A stretch of DNA of 64,000 nucleotides, from contig NZ_BOOF01000002.1 of the NCBI RefSeq assembly GCF_016863095.1, positions 241,309 through 305,308 on the forward strand. Reading direction: 5' to 3'. A program made the position numbers and the translations under genes. Positions 41,701-59,417 of this stretch are shown in pieces. Each line of letters begins with the position of its first letter. Position 1 is the stretch's first letter. This stretch comes from Microbispora siamensis. GTDB lineage: Bacteria; Actinomycetota; Actinomycetes; Streptosporangiales; Streptosporangiaceae. The notes under the pieces are model-generated. The model made no database searches, was not told the origin of the DNA, and worked only from the letters and a program-made list of their open reading frames with translations.

Positions 41701-44598
41701 ATGGTTCCAGTTTTCAACTATGGAATACTCGGCCCACTGATCGTCCGCCGCGGTGAGACGGAGATTCCCGTCGCGGGGGTGCGGGACCGCACCGTGCTCG
41801 CCCGCCTCCTCCTCTCCCCCGGCGAGGCGGTCTCCAAGGATCAGCTCATCGACGCCCTGTACGGCGACTCCCCGCGCAAGACCGCGTCCACCCAGATCCA
41901 CGGCGCGGTCAAGCGGCTGCGCTACCTGCTCGGCACCGCGTCGATTCAGACCAACACGGACGGCTACCTGCTGGTCACCGCTCCCGACAGCGTCGACGCG
42001 AAAGTCTTCGAGCAACTGGTCGCGCAGGCCCGCGCCGCCCTGCGCTCCGGGCGTAGCGACGACGCGGACCGCGCCCTGCGCCGCGCGCTGGAGCTGTGGC
42101 GGGGCCCCGCGCTGGCCGGTTTCGACGGCGACGTCTTCGTGACAGAGGCGCACCGGTGGGAGGAACTGCGCCTGGCGGCGGTGGAGGAGAACATCGAGGT
42201 GCAGTTCGAGCTGGGCCGCTATACGGAGGTGATCCCGGAGCTGCACCTGCTGACCGCCGCCCATCCCATGCGGGAGCGCTTCGCGGGCCAGCTCATGCTG
42301 GCCCTCTACCGCGCGCAGCGCACGAGCGAGGCGTTGCGCACCTATGCCGACCTGCGCAACCGCCTGGTCAACGAGATGGGAGTGGACCCCTCGCCGGATC
42401 TGCAGCACCTCTACGAGCAGATCCTCCGGCAGGACTCCGCCCTGCAGCAGGCGCCCGTGGCCGCGTTCACCCCGCAGCAGCTTCCCGCGGGCCTGCCCTC
42501 GATGATCGGCAGGGACGCCGAACTGAAGCAGGCGGTGATGGCGCTGACCCCCCAGCAGCGCAGGCACCTGCCGGTCGTCGTCATCGTGGGCAACGGCGGC
42601 GTCGGCAAGACGACCGTGGCGCTCGAGGTCGCGCACCTCGTGACCACGGACTATCCCGACGGCCAGTTGTTCGCCAACCTCGGCGGCGCCGGCCCGCGAC
42701 CGGCCAGGCCGCACGACGTGCTGGGCAGGTTCCTGCGCGCCCTGGGCGTGAGCGGCCCGGCCACCCCCTCCGACATAGAGGAGCGGTCTGTGCTGTTCCG
42801 CTCCCTGACCGCACGCAAGCGCCTGCTGATCGTCCTGGACGACGCGTCCGACGCCCAGCAGATCGCTCCGCTGCTGCCGGGGAGCGCCGGCTGTGCGGTA
42901 ATCGTTTCGAGCCGTGCCGGGGCCTCCCAGTTCCACGGCGCCACCCTGATCCCGTTGCAGCCGTTCGAACCCGACGACGCCAGAGCCCTGCTGGCGCAGA
43001 ACGCCGGAACCGACCGGATGGCCGCGGAGCCGAAGGCGGTGGACGAGATCATCCAAGCGTGCCTCGGCCTGCCGCTCGCCCTGGCCATCGTCGGCTCCCG
43101 GCTGGCGGCCAGGCCCGCCTGGCCGATCGGGAAGGTGGCCGCGAGGCTCGGCGTGCGGCAGCGCATCCTGTCGGAGCTGCGCGAGGTCGAGCCGGTGCTG
43201 GAGTGGGCGTACGGCACGCTGGAGGCCGACACCCGGACGCTGCTCAGGCGCATCGGCCTGCTGGGTCACCGCACCGTGTCGGCGTGGACGGCCGCCGCCC
43301 TGGCCGACATGCCGCTCCCGGCCGCGGAGGAGCGCCTCGACCAGCTCAGCGAGGCCGGCTTCCTCACGCCGGCCGGCGCGAGCGGGTACGAGGGCCCCGC
43401 CTACACCTGCCATGACCTGGTGCTGGCGCTGGCCCACAACCGCGCGATGAAGGAGGATCCGCCGCAGGAGCGGGCGTCGGCGCTCGAAAGGTTCTTCGGC
43501 GCGCTGCTCAGCATGAGCGACGCCGCCTACGTCGCCGTCCGCGGCGGTCACTGGGGCGTCGTGCGCGGCTCCGCCATCCGCTGGCAGCCGCCGGAGCGCT
43601 GGCTCGACCGCCTGCCGCCCGGCTGGGCGCCGGTGTGGCTGGAGTCGCAGCCCACGCGATTCGCGGCGGCGGCGCAGCAGGCGGCCGAGCTGGGCCAGGC
43701 GGAGTACTGCTGGGAGCTCGCGCTGGCCCTGTTCCCCCTCCTGGAGGCGGGTGGCCACTTCGAGGTGTGGCGCACGATCACCGACTGCGCGCTGCAGGCG
43801 GCCCGGCAGGCGGGGGACGTACGCGGCGAGGCGGTCATGCTCTACTCCCAGGGGCACAGGGCGATCATCCGGCACGACCGGGACGAGGCGCGTCAACTGC
43901 TCGAACGCTCCGCCGAGCTGTTCCACGGCCTCGACGACGCCGCGGGCGAGGGCCTGGCGGTGAGCGACCTCGCCGCCATCAACCGGGCCGGCGGGGACCT
44001 GCAGGGGGCGGAGAAGATGTACACCAGGGCCGTCGCGCTGCTTGCCAGGGCGGGCGACTGCGGGGGCGAGGCCGGGGCCGTGCACGGGATAGCGAAGATC
44101 TATCTGGACCGGCACGCGGACGCGACGGCCCGCGTGTACCTGGAGAAGGCGAGGCTGCTGGCGCACACGGCGGGCAACCTCGGGCTGGAAGCGCAGATCC
44201 TGCACACCATGGCGGTGCTGGACGCGCAGGCCGGCGATCCCGACACCGCCGAGACGGGGTTCCGGAACGCCCTGCGGATCACCCGATCGCTCGACCATCA
44301 CGTGGGCACCGCGTTCATCCTGGTCGATCTGGGCGACCTCGAGATCAGGAGAGGCCGGCGTCACGATGGGTTCCTCAATCTGCTGGAGGGCTGTGAGCTG
44401 GCGCAGATCGCCGGCGACCGGCGTACGGAGGCCAAGGCGCGGTGCGCCTTGGCCGCGGAATATGTGAAGAGCGGAGAGATGACGCTCGCGGCGGCCGACT
44501 ACACGGTCGCCCGGACGCTGTACCACGCGCTCGGCGACGACGCGGGTGCCGCTCGGGCGCGAGAGGGGCTGGCCGGCCTGGCGAGGGCGATGCCCTAG
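41701..44598 (+). CDS. AfsR-type SARP regulator (BTAD, NB-ARC, TPR)
   Basis: 965 residues. An N-terminal winged helix and BTAD activation domain (~1-255) begin FNYGILGPLIVRRGETEIPV, with LIDALYGDSPRKTASTQIHGAVKRLRYLLG and LRTYADLRNRLVNEMGVDPSPDLQHLYEQIL. An NB-ARC ATPase follows (VIVGNGGVGKTTVALEVAHL, P-loop; LIVLDDASDAQQIAPLLPGS, Walker B). The C-terminal third is TPR repeats. ATG at 41701 is chosen over the GTG six codons earlier because it has GGCGGAG close upstream and starts at the conserved region. Such regulators switch on secondary-metabolite clusters; this one likely controls the peptide cluster. Confidence 0.93.
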   Translation: MVPVFNYGILGPLIVRRGETEIPVAGVRDRTVLARLLLSPGEAVSKDQLIDALYGDSPRKTASTQIHGAVKRLRYLLGTASIQTNTDGYLLVTAPDSVDAKVFEQLVAQARAALRSGRSDDADRALRRALELWRGPALAGFDGDVFVTEAHRWEELRLAAVEENIEVQFELGRYTEVIPELHLLTAAHPMRERFAGQLMLALYRAQRTSEALRTYADLRNRLVNEMGVDPSPDLQHLYEQILRQDSALQQAPVAAFTPQQLPAGLPSMIGRDAELKQAVMALTPQQRRHLPVVVIVGNGGVGKTTVALEVAHLVTTDYPDGQLFANLGGAGPRPARPHDVLGRFLRALGVSGPATPSDIEERSVLFRSLTARKRLLIVLDDASDAQQIAPLLPGSAGCAVIVSSRAGASQFHGATLIPLQPFEPDDARALLAQNAGTDRMAAEPKAVDEIIQACLGLPLALAIVGSRLAARPAWPIGKVAARLGVRQRILSELREVEPVLEWAYGTLEADTRTLLRRIGLLGHRTVSAWTAAALADMPLPAAEERLDQLSEAGFLTPAGASGYEGPAYTCHDLVLALAHNRAMKEDPPQERASALERFFGALLSMSDAAYVAVRGGHWGVVRGSAIRWQPPERWLDRLPPGWAPVWLESQPTRFAAAAQQAAELGQAEYCWELALALFPLLEAGGHFEVWRTITDCALQAARQAGDVRGEAVMLYSQGHRAIIRHDRDEARQLLERSAELFHGLDDAAGEGLAVSDLAAINRAGGDLQGAEKMYTRAVALLARAGDCGGEAGAVHGIAKIYLDRHADATARVYLEKARLLAHTAGNLGLEAQILHTMAVLDAQAGDPDTAETGFRNALRITRSLDHHVGTAFILVDLGDLEIRRGRRHDGFLNLLEGCELAQIAGDRRTEAKARCALAAEYVKSGEMTLAAADYTVARTLYHALGDDAGAARAREGLAGLARAMP

Positions 44599-44605
44599 AG
44601 CCGGT

Positions 44606-44737
44606 TCAATACGCGATGGGCACATCCCAGGGCGGGTCCGACGGCACGGAGGGCGTCGCGTGCGCCGCGACGGGCGCGACGACCAGAAGGGCTGAGACGG
44701 TGACGAAGGCTGCGGCGATCGCTCGTGTGAATCTCAT
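44606..44737 (-). CDS. Small secreted peptide, 43 residues
   Basis: Short gene with a clear ribosome site (AAGGA, seven bases before ATG). Residues 1-~27 are a textbook signal peptide: MRFTRAIAAAFVTVSALLVV, ending APVAAHA. The predicted mature part is only ~16 residues (TPSVPSDPPWDVPIAY), Pro-rich with one Trp and one Tyr. It starts 33 bases after the mppR-like stop on the same strand, so it is probably the last gene of the enduracididine operon. Convergent with the SARP gene, 7 bases apart. An ATG five codons earlier (44752) is possible. It could be a signalling or immunity peptide or a neutral relic; nothing in its sequence decides. Confidence 0.6.
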   Translation of the reverse strand: MRFTRAIAAAFVTVSALLVVAPVAAHATPSVPSDPPWDVPIAY

Positions 44738-44770
44738 GATTGGATCCTTCATGGCGCCGCTACCTCTGGC

Positions 44771-45592
44771 CTATCCCCGCCCTGCCTCGCCGGACAGCGC
44801 CCGGCCGTGGCGCAGCGTCTCGGAGTAGGAGAAGACGAAACCGCCGCCCACCTCGACCGGCCTGAGAGCCGCGAGATCCCCCTGCAGGTCGCCGGCGAAG
44901 TCGAGACTCGCCTGTCCCGACCAGATCTCGCCGAACCGTACGTCGTCGACCGCCGAGACCACGAGCTGCGACAGCGGCTCCTCCGGCGGCACCCAGGCCG
45001 GGAAATGCCGGGTGTGCACCAGCGGGACCGCGTGCAGCGCGGGCGGCTCGGCCACCCGCCCCGACAGGGTGACGCTCGCCCTGGCGATGCGGGAGCCGTA
45101 CTGCGAGGCGACGCCGTGGAAGACCCCGCCCTCGACCAGGTGCGGGCCCGTGCGGCCCACGGCCTTGGGATGGGTCAGGTGGACGGCGCCGAACTGCTTG
45201 GGCATGCCCTGGATCCAGCCGCGGGCCATCGGCACCGCGCTGTCCACCCAGGCGTAGGGGCAGCGCGCCATCGGGCGCCCCTCCGCCGTGCAGCCGAGCA
45301 GGATCAGGAACTCGCTGAACTGGCTGCGCGCCGGGTCGCCGGCCTCCTGCCCGGTCTCGGAACGCCAGTGCCAGTGGGCGAAGACGGCGGCGGCGGCGCC
45401 GGGATCGGGCCCGGGGTCCACCCCGGGCGGGAGGAACGCCGCCGCCGCATCGGGGTCGGTGCGGTACTCGACCATGATCACGTCACCGGAGAAGTGCCAG
45501 GGGGGTGGGCTGACCATGGCCGACTCTCCGGACGGCGACAGGGGGAGGCTGTATCCGCGAGGTCCGGGTCCGCCGGGTTCTGTCAGGAGCAT
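44771..45592 (-). CDS. mppR: Acetoacetate-decarboxylase-fold enzyme, MppR-like (enduracididine pathway)
   Basis: 273 residues of the acetoacetate decarboxylase superfamily. WHFSGDVIMVEYRTDPDAAAAFLPPGVDP, QFSEFLILLGC, VDSAVPMARGWIQGMPKQFGAVHL (the Lys of GMPK is the likely Schiff-base residue) and the FGEIWSGQASLDF segment support the fold. In mannopeptimycin-type clusters the MppR protein has this fold and acts as an aldolase/dehydratase making the cyclic guanidino keto acid of enduracididine. The ATG overlaps the upstream aminotransferase stop by 10 bases. Identity as MppR rests on the fold plus its coupling to MppQ- and MppP-like genes. Confidence 0.82.
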   Translation of the reverse strand: MLLTEPGGPGPRGYSLPLSPSGESAMVSPPPWHFSGDVIMVEYRTDPDAAAAFLPPGVDPGPDPGAAAAVFAHWHWRSETGQEAGDPARSQFSEFLILLGCTAEGRPMARCPYAWVDSAVPMARGWIQGMPKQFGAVHLTHPKAVGRTGPHLVEGGVFHGVASQYGSRIARASVTLSGRVAEPPALHAVPLVHTRHFPAWVPPEEPLSQLVVSAVDDVRFGEIWSGQASLDFAGDLQGDLAALRPVEVGGGFVFSYSETLRHGRALSGEAGRG

Positions 45593-46779
45593 GGGAGTCT
45601 CCGTTCTGTGGATTTCCAGGCGGCGGCCAGGCGGTGCGCCGCGGCCGTCAGCCTGGGCGGGGAGTTGAAGCTGTAGGCCAGCCTGACGCTGGGCCGCGCC
45701 GGCCGGCCGAACCGCCCGCCCGCCAGCACTCTGACGTCCGCGTTCCGCGCCGCCGTGACCAGTCCCCGCTCGTCCCGCTCCCCGTCGGCCGTGACCCACA
45801 GGAAGAACCCGCCCGCCGGCCGGTCGAACACGAACCTCTCCGGCAGGTTCGCCGACAGCGCGGCGGCGAGCGCGTCACGACGGTCCCTCAGGGCCGACCT
45901 GAGCCAGGTCAGATGCCGGTCGTAGGCGCCGGTCGCCAGCAGGGTGGTCACCGCGAGCGAGGCCAGGTGGTTCGGCGACCCGCCGCTGTCGAACACGTGA
46001 TGCGCCTGGATCCTGGCCACCGTCTCGGGATCGGCCGCCAGCCAGCCGAGGCGCAGGCCGGGGGCCAGGGACTTGGAGAAGGAGCCCAGCCGGATCACGC
46101 CGCGATACCCGGACAGCGCGGCCATCGAGTCGGGCATCCCGCTCCTGGTCAGGCCGATCTCCGCGTACGCGTCGTCCTCGACGACCGGCACGCCGTACGC
46201 GGCGGCGACCGCGAGGAGCTCGCGCCGTCGCCCGGACGGCACGAGCAGCCCCGTGGGGTTGTGGAACGTGGGGTTGAGATAGACGAAGGCGGGAGTGTCC
46301 CCGGCCGCGCCGAGCGCCCGTTCCAGCGCCTCCGGCACCATGCCGGAGTCGTCCATCTCGACGGCCCTCAGGCGCAGGCCCGAATCCGCGAGGATGGCGC
46401 GGCCGAGGTCGTAGCCCACCTGTTCGACGAGCACCACGTCGTGCCGCCGGAACAGGATGGTGGCGATCAGGTGGAGCGCGTGCGACGTACCCGACGTCAC
46501 CATGATGTGGTCGGGCGTGCACGGCGGGCCGAGACGGTCGGCGAGCAGTGCCCGCAGGGGCAGCGCTCCCGAGTTGGGGCCGTAGCTGAGCGCCGCCGAG
46601 CCGAACTCGGCCAGCGCGTCGGCGTAGGCCCCGCGAAGCAGGTCCACCGGCAGCAGCCCGGGATCCAGGTAGCCCGGCCCGAGGTCGAACGTCCCGGGCG
46701 GGGCCACCTGTTGCACGACGTCCGGATACCACCGCCTGCGGTGCGACAGCGGTCCGGCCGCCTTCCCGGCCGCGCCCAT
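45583..46779 (-). CDS. mppQ: PLP aminotransferase, MppQ-like (enduracididine pathway)
   Basis: 398-residue fold-type I PLP enzyme of the MocR/2-aminoadipate aminotransferase type. FDLGPGYLDPGLLPVDLLR, ALSYGPNSGALPLRALLADRL, VTSGTSHALHLIATIL, VYLNPTFHNPTGLL (NPTG), VVEDDAYAEIGL and SFSKSLAPGLRLGWL (Lys forms the PLP aldimine) are all present. In the enduracididine pathway MppQ performs the last step, transamination of the cyclic keto acid to L-enduracididine. Its ATG overlaps the mppP-like stop as TGATG. Assignment as MppQ is by context plus family, strongly supported by the two neighbours. Confidence 0.82.
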   Translation of the reverse strand: MGAAGKAAGPLSHRRRWYPDVVQQVAPPGTFDLGPGYLDPGLLPVDLLRGAYADALAEFGSAALSYGPNSGALPLRALLADRLGPPCTPDHIMVTSGTSHALHLIATILFRRHDVVLVEQVGYDLGRAILADSGLRLRAVEMDDSGMVPEALERALGAAGDTPAFVYLNPTFHNPTGLLVPSGRRRELLAVAAAYGVPVVEDDAYAEIGLTRSGMPDSMAALSGYRGVIRLGSFSKSLAPGLRLGWLAADPETVARIQAHHVFDSGGSPNHLASLAVTTLLATGAYDRHLTWLRSALRDRRDALAAALSANLPERFVFDRPAGGFFLWVTADGERDERGLVTAARNADVRVLAGGRFGRPARPSVRLAYSFNSPPRLTAAAHRLAAAWKSTERRLPCS

Positions 46780-47921
46780 CAGCTCTCCGATAGCACGGTC
46801 CGCAACGCAGCCGCACCCATAGCGAGCGAGGCCGGCGGTCTGGCCAGCGCGATGCGCAGGATTCCCTCGCCGCGGGCGGGGTCGGCCCAGAAGAACTTCT
46901 GGCACGGCAGCGCGAACACGTTGTGCTCGCTCAGCGCCGACCACACGGCCAGGTTGGAACGCGACCCGATGCCGATCCGCTCCACGCTGGCGCGCGAGCC
47001 CGGGTCGAGGAAGTGGACGTCGGGCACGTCGGCCAGCGCGCTGCGCAGCAGCGCCCGGTTGCCGGCGATGAACTCGTGCAGTTCGGCCAGCCCGCCGCCG
47101 GCGGCGTCCTCGGCCAGGCGCCGCACCATCGACATGATCAACGGCGACACGCCGAGCAGGATGTCGGAGTACACCTTCTCGATCGGCAGGCCGACGTCCT
47201 CCGCCGACACGAGCCAGCCGATCTTGAGCTCCAGCGTGGGCCACAGCTTGCCGGTGTCCTCGATGACCACCCACCTGCAGCCGCTCTCGCGGAGCACTTC
47301 GTAGTGGTCGTAGTGCGCCCGGGTGTCGAAGCCGCGGAAGCACGTGTCCAGGGCGAGCACCACGTCGTAGCGGGCGCACTGCTCGGCCAGGGCGCGCAGC
47401 CGCTCCTGCGGCACCACCCGGCCCGTCGGGTTGTTGGGGGTGGTGACGAAGATGGCGCCGACCCGGCTCATCAGGTACGGGTCGAGGTCGCCGTGGTGCA
47501 GTTCGTCCTCCTCGATCGGCAGGAGTTCGAGCCCCACGCCGCGGAGGATGTCGGGGATGTTGTCGAAGGTGGGGTGGATCAGGCCGATCGCGTCGCTCAC
47601 GGTCGCCAGGGACCTGGCGAAGATCTCCATCGCGACGGACGAGGAGTAGCAGGCCAGCACCCGGCCCTCGCCCCTCGGGTAGCTGTGCTGGCCGAACAGG
47701 CCGAAGAAGGCGCTGCGGGCGTCCGCCTCCACCTCGGCCACCGGCCGCTTGAGCGCGTCGGCCCACAGGGCCGGCAGCTCCTCGACGATCCTGGCCTGGC
47801 CGGCCGTGAGCTCCTGACGGGCATGGCCGTCGGAAAGATTGAGCGGACTGTTGAGGGCCAGGAATTCGTATTGGGTGAGATTTCCCAGATCCACGGACAC
47901 CGAATTCTGCAGGACGGTCAT
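46779..47921 (-). CDS. mppP: PLP-dependent L-arginine oxidase/hydroxylase, MppP-like
   Basis: 380-residue PLP enzyme closely matching the known MppP pattern: LTQYEFLALNSPLNLSDGHA near the start, RVLACYSSSVAMEIFARSL, LIHPTFDNIPDILRG, FVTTPNNPTGRV and VIEDTGKLWPTLELKIGWL (Lys of DTGK is the PLP lysine). MppP oxidises and hydroxylates L-arginine with O2 to 4-hydroxy-2-oxo-guanidinovalerate, the first step to L-enduracididine. ATG at 47921 has GAGG upstream and is preferred over the GTG one codon earlier. It leads a three-gene coupled operon (P-Q-R), divergent from the thioesterase. Confidence 0.9.
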   Translation of the reverse strand: MTVLQNSVSVDLGNLTQYEFLALNSPLNLSDGHARQELTAGQARIVEELPALWADALKRPVAEVEADARSAFFGLFGQHSYPRGEGRVLACYSSSVAMEIFARSLATVSDAIGLIHPTFDNIPDILRGVGLELLPIEEDELHHGDLDPYLMSRVGAIFVTTPNNPTGRVVPQERLRALAEQCARYDVVLALDTCFRGFDTRAHYDHYEVLRESGCRWVVIEDTGKLWPTLELKIGWLVSAEDVGLPIEKVYSDILLGVSPLIMSMVRRLAEDAAGGGLAELHEFIAGNRALLRSALADVPDVHFLDPGSRASVERIGIGSRSNLAVWSALSEHNVFALPCQKFFWADPARGEGILRIALARPPASLAMGAAALRTVLSES

Positions 47922-47924
47922 CAC

Positions 47925-48131
47925 GCACCTCGCTCAGTTGGGGACACAAGCGATGATGAATCACCGGAGCAAAAGCGGCAAGGGCCGGGAAGTGGCGTCC
48001 TGCGCGTTTTCCATATAATTCAAAAATCTCGACTCCGGCGACGGCGGAAAGGACCATACTTGCGTGGCTGCCTGCGGTTTCTCCCGTACGCGGCCGCGCC
48101 CGCGACATTTCCGGCCCGGAGGGGGCGCCCG
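47925..48131. promoter_or_regulatory. Divergent promoter between enduracididine operon and thioesterase
   Basis: 207 bases. An AT-rich pocket near 48008-48030 (TTTTCCATATAATTC) offers good -10 elements on either strand. It is the only AT-rich stretch in the region and the likely target of cluster regulation. Confidence 0.5.
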
Positions 48132-48938
48132 ATGACGAGCATAACCAGAAGCCAGGCTTTCACAATGACGTCGGTCAGCGGCTGGGACGTCCGCTGGAAA
48201 ACTCTGGACGAGCCGAGAATGCGGTTGTTCTGCGTCCCGCACGCCGGCGGCGGAGCGAGCGCCTATCGCGCCTGGGCGCCGTTGCTGGCACCCGGCATTG
48301 AAGTTGTCGCGATTCGGCTGCCGGGGCGGGAATTGCGTTTCGGGGAAACCCCGTACACCTCGGCCGACGACCTCGTGCCCGAGCTCGTCCGGGCGGTCTC
48401 GCCCCTGCTGGACCGCCCGCACGCCTGGTTCGGCCACAGCATGGGGGCGATCATCGCCTTCGAGAGCTGCCGGTGGATCCGCCGCGCGGGGCTCGGCGCG
48501 CCGGCCAGGCTTCTCGTGTCCGGCCGGTCGGCGCCCCACCTCCCGCCCCGCGGGCCCTTCGTCCGTGAGGCGCCCACGCCCGAGCTGACGCGCTGGCTGC
48601 GCGAGACCGGGGGCACTCCCCCGGAACTGCTGGACGATCCGGAGCTGTTCGAGGCCCTGCTGCCCATGATGCGGGCCGACATGACCGTGGCGGAGACCTA
48701 TCGCTACCGTCCCGAACCGCCGCTGGACTGCCCCGTGTCGGTGTTCGGCGGCAACGACGACGACCACGCCACCGCCGGGGAGATGCGGCACTGGAGCCGG
48801 CACACCACGGCGGAGTGCCGGGTGCGTCTCTACGAGGGCGGGCACTTCTTCATCCACGAGATGACGGAGCAGATCCTCCCCGTGATCGGGGAGGATCTGC
48901 TCGGAGTCAGCGGCGGCGCCGGGCCAGCCGGCCGGTGA
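48132..48938 (+). CDS. Type II (editing) thioesterase
   Basis: 268-residue alpha/beta hydrolase of the external thioesterase type: LFCVPHAGGGASAYRAW, VVAIRLPGRE, AWFGHSMGAIIAFESCR (GHSMG nucleophile), VSVFGGNDDDHA (catalytic Asp) and YEGGHFFIHE (catalytic His). Such enzymes remove wrongly loaded residues from NRPS carrier domains. The ATG has CGGAGGG upstream; an ATG 11 codons later is possible. It overlaps the end of the convergent hydrolase gene by 32 bases. Confidence 0.92.
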   Translation: MTSITRSQAFTMTSVSGWDVRWKTLDEPRMRLFCVPHAGGGASAYRAWAPLLAPGIEVVAIRLPGRELRFGETPYTSADDLVPELVRAVSPLLDRPHAWFGHSMGAIIAFESCRWIRRAGLGAPARLLVSGRSAPHLPPRGPFVREAPTPELTRWLRETGGTPPELLDDPELFEALLPMMRADMTVAETYRYRPEPPLDCPVSVFGGNDDDHATAGEMRHWSRHTTAECRVRLYEGGHFFIHEMTEQILPVIGEDLLGVSGGAGPAGR

Positions 48939-50247
48939 TCTGCACCAGGCCGACCCGGCCGGTGGCGGGATCGCGGAGGAACCTGCCGACGTAGGGCATC
49001 GACCCGGCGTCGGACCCCTCGGTGGTGAAGCGCAGGTCACGCGTGCACGACAGCCGCCAGCGCGGTCCCGCACCGACCGCCAGGTACAGACCGTCGTCCG
49101 CCGCCTCGACGGCGCAGGTCCAGGAACCGTTGGCGTAGTCGCCGGCGCATTCCGCGGGCCCCGGTACGGGCGGCCCCGGATCGGTCAGCGTTCCCAGGGG
49201 GTAGTGGCCCACGTCGAGGCCCATCCCGCGCAGCTCCCCGACCACCGCCTCCCACAGCACGGCGCCGTTGGTCCCGTTGGCCGTCAGGGCCACCGCGGTG
49301 CCGCTGTCCGGTTCCACCCGCAGATGGGACCACGCGCCGTCGCCCGTGCCGTCGTGCCCGAACCACGACCCGGCCGTCCCCGCCGTCCCTGCCGTCCCCG
49401 CCGTCTTCGCCGGCCCGCCGTACAGGGACCAGCCGAGGCCCCAGCCGTCCGCCAGCCCGAACGGGCCGGCGGCCAGGCCGCCCAGCTGGTCCCCGCGCAT
49501 CTCCGCGGCGTCGTCGCGGTCCAGCAGGCGCGGCCCGGCGTGTCCGGGCAGGTGCAGTCCGGCGAACGCGAGCAGGTCGCTCGCGCTGCCCGCGAGCCCG
49601 GCGACGGGCTCCTCCAGGAGAGTGACCGACTGCTCGGCGATCGGCAGCGCGCGGCCGTCCGGCCGCACCACGTGGCCGAGGGCGGCGCCGGCCCGCCCGG
49701 CGTCGGCCGCGAACAGCGGCTCGATGCCGAGCGGGCGCAGCAGGAACGACTCCACGGCCGCCCGCCAGTCCATCCCGGTGACCACCTCGACGAGGTGCGC
49801 CACCAGGAGGTAGCCGGCGTTCGAGTAGGAGAACGCGGAACCGGGCGGGTGCACGGGCGCGGTGCCGTCGGACGCCGCCCAGCGGCGGCGGGTGAGGCCC
49901 GCCGCCGACTCGTCCACGTTCGCCGGCAGCCCGGCGGCGTGGCTGAGGAGCTGCCGCAGGGTCGCCCGCCCGGCCGGGGTCCCCAGCCCGGGCAGGTAAC
50001 CGGCCAGCGGCGCGTCGAGGTCGATGTCGCCGTCGGCGACCAGCATCATCGCCAGCGTGGCGGTGAAGGGCTTGGTGAGCGAGCCCAGCGGGAACGCCGA
50101 CCGGGCGGTGACCGGCCGGCCGCTCCCGCAGATCTCCTCACCGGCCTCCGCCGTGAACGTCCGGCCCCGCCACCGTACGGCGAGCTGGGCTCCGGGGACG
50201 CGGTGCCGCCGCACCAGGTGCGCGAGCCGTTCGGAGATGTCGTCCAT
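48907..50247 (-). CDS. Beta-lactamase-fold serine hydrolase (class C/DD-peptidase-like)
   Basis: 446 residues. Serine beta-lactamase-like motifs: SLTK (SxxK, ~residue 54, in FPLGSLTKPFTATLA), YSNAGY (YxN, ~137) and GHDGTGDGAW (third motif, HxG type). No signal peptide is present, so it is cytoplasmic, unlike true beta-lactamases. A run of GTA repeats (TAGTAGTAGTAG region, ~300-310) is encoded by a short DNA repeat. It lies 8 bases after the last NRPS stop in the same transcript. D-peptidases and cyclising esterases of this fold occur in several peptide clusters that use D-residues, so release/cyclisation or self-resistance is a fair hypothesis. Confidence 0.85.
   Translation of the reverse strand: MDDISERLAHLVRRHRVPGAQLAVRWRGRTFTAEAGEEICGSGRPVTARSAFPLGSLTKPFTATLAMMLVADGDIDLDAPLAGYLPGLGTPAGRATLRQLLSHAAGLPANVDESAAGLTRRRWAASDGTAPVHPPGSAFSYSNAGYLLVAHLVEVVTGMDWRAAVESFLLRPLGIEPLFAADAGRAGAALGHVVRPDGRALPIAEQSVTLLEEPVAGLAGSASDLLAFAGLHLPGHAGPRLLDRDDAAEMRGDQLGGLAAGPFGLADGWGLGWSLYGGPAKTAGTAGTAGTAGSWFGHDGTGDGAWSHLRVEPDSGTAVALTANGTNGAVLWEAVVGELRGMGLDVGHYPLGTLTDPGPPVPGPAECAGDYANGSWTCAVEAADDGLYLAVGAGPRWRLSCTRDLRFTTEGSDAGSMPYVGRFLRDPATGRVGLVQITGRLARRRR
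49378..49415 (-). repeat. Short tandem repeat encoding GTA-GTA-GTA
   Basis: About four copies of a CCCGCCGTC/CCTGCCGTC-type 9-bp unit inside the beta-lactamase-fold gene, producing a TAGTAGTAGTAG protein tract. Slippage-prone sequence. Confidence 0.7.
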
Positions 50248-50255
50248 GGGCGTCC

Positions 50256-59405
<9,150 letters not shown>

Positions 59406-59417
59406 GTCGGCTGCCTT

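Noticed and set aside
48263..48682. 139-codon frame antisense to the thioesterase
   Set aside because: Shadow of the thioesterase; the plus strand has GHSMG and the rest of the catalytic triad.
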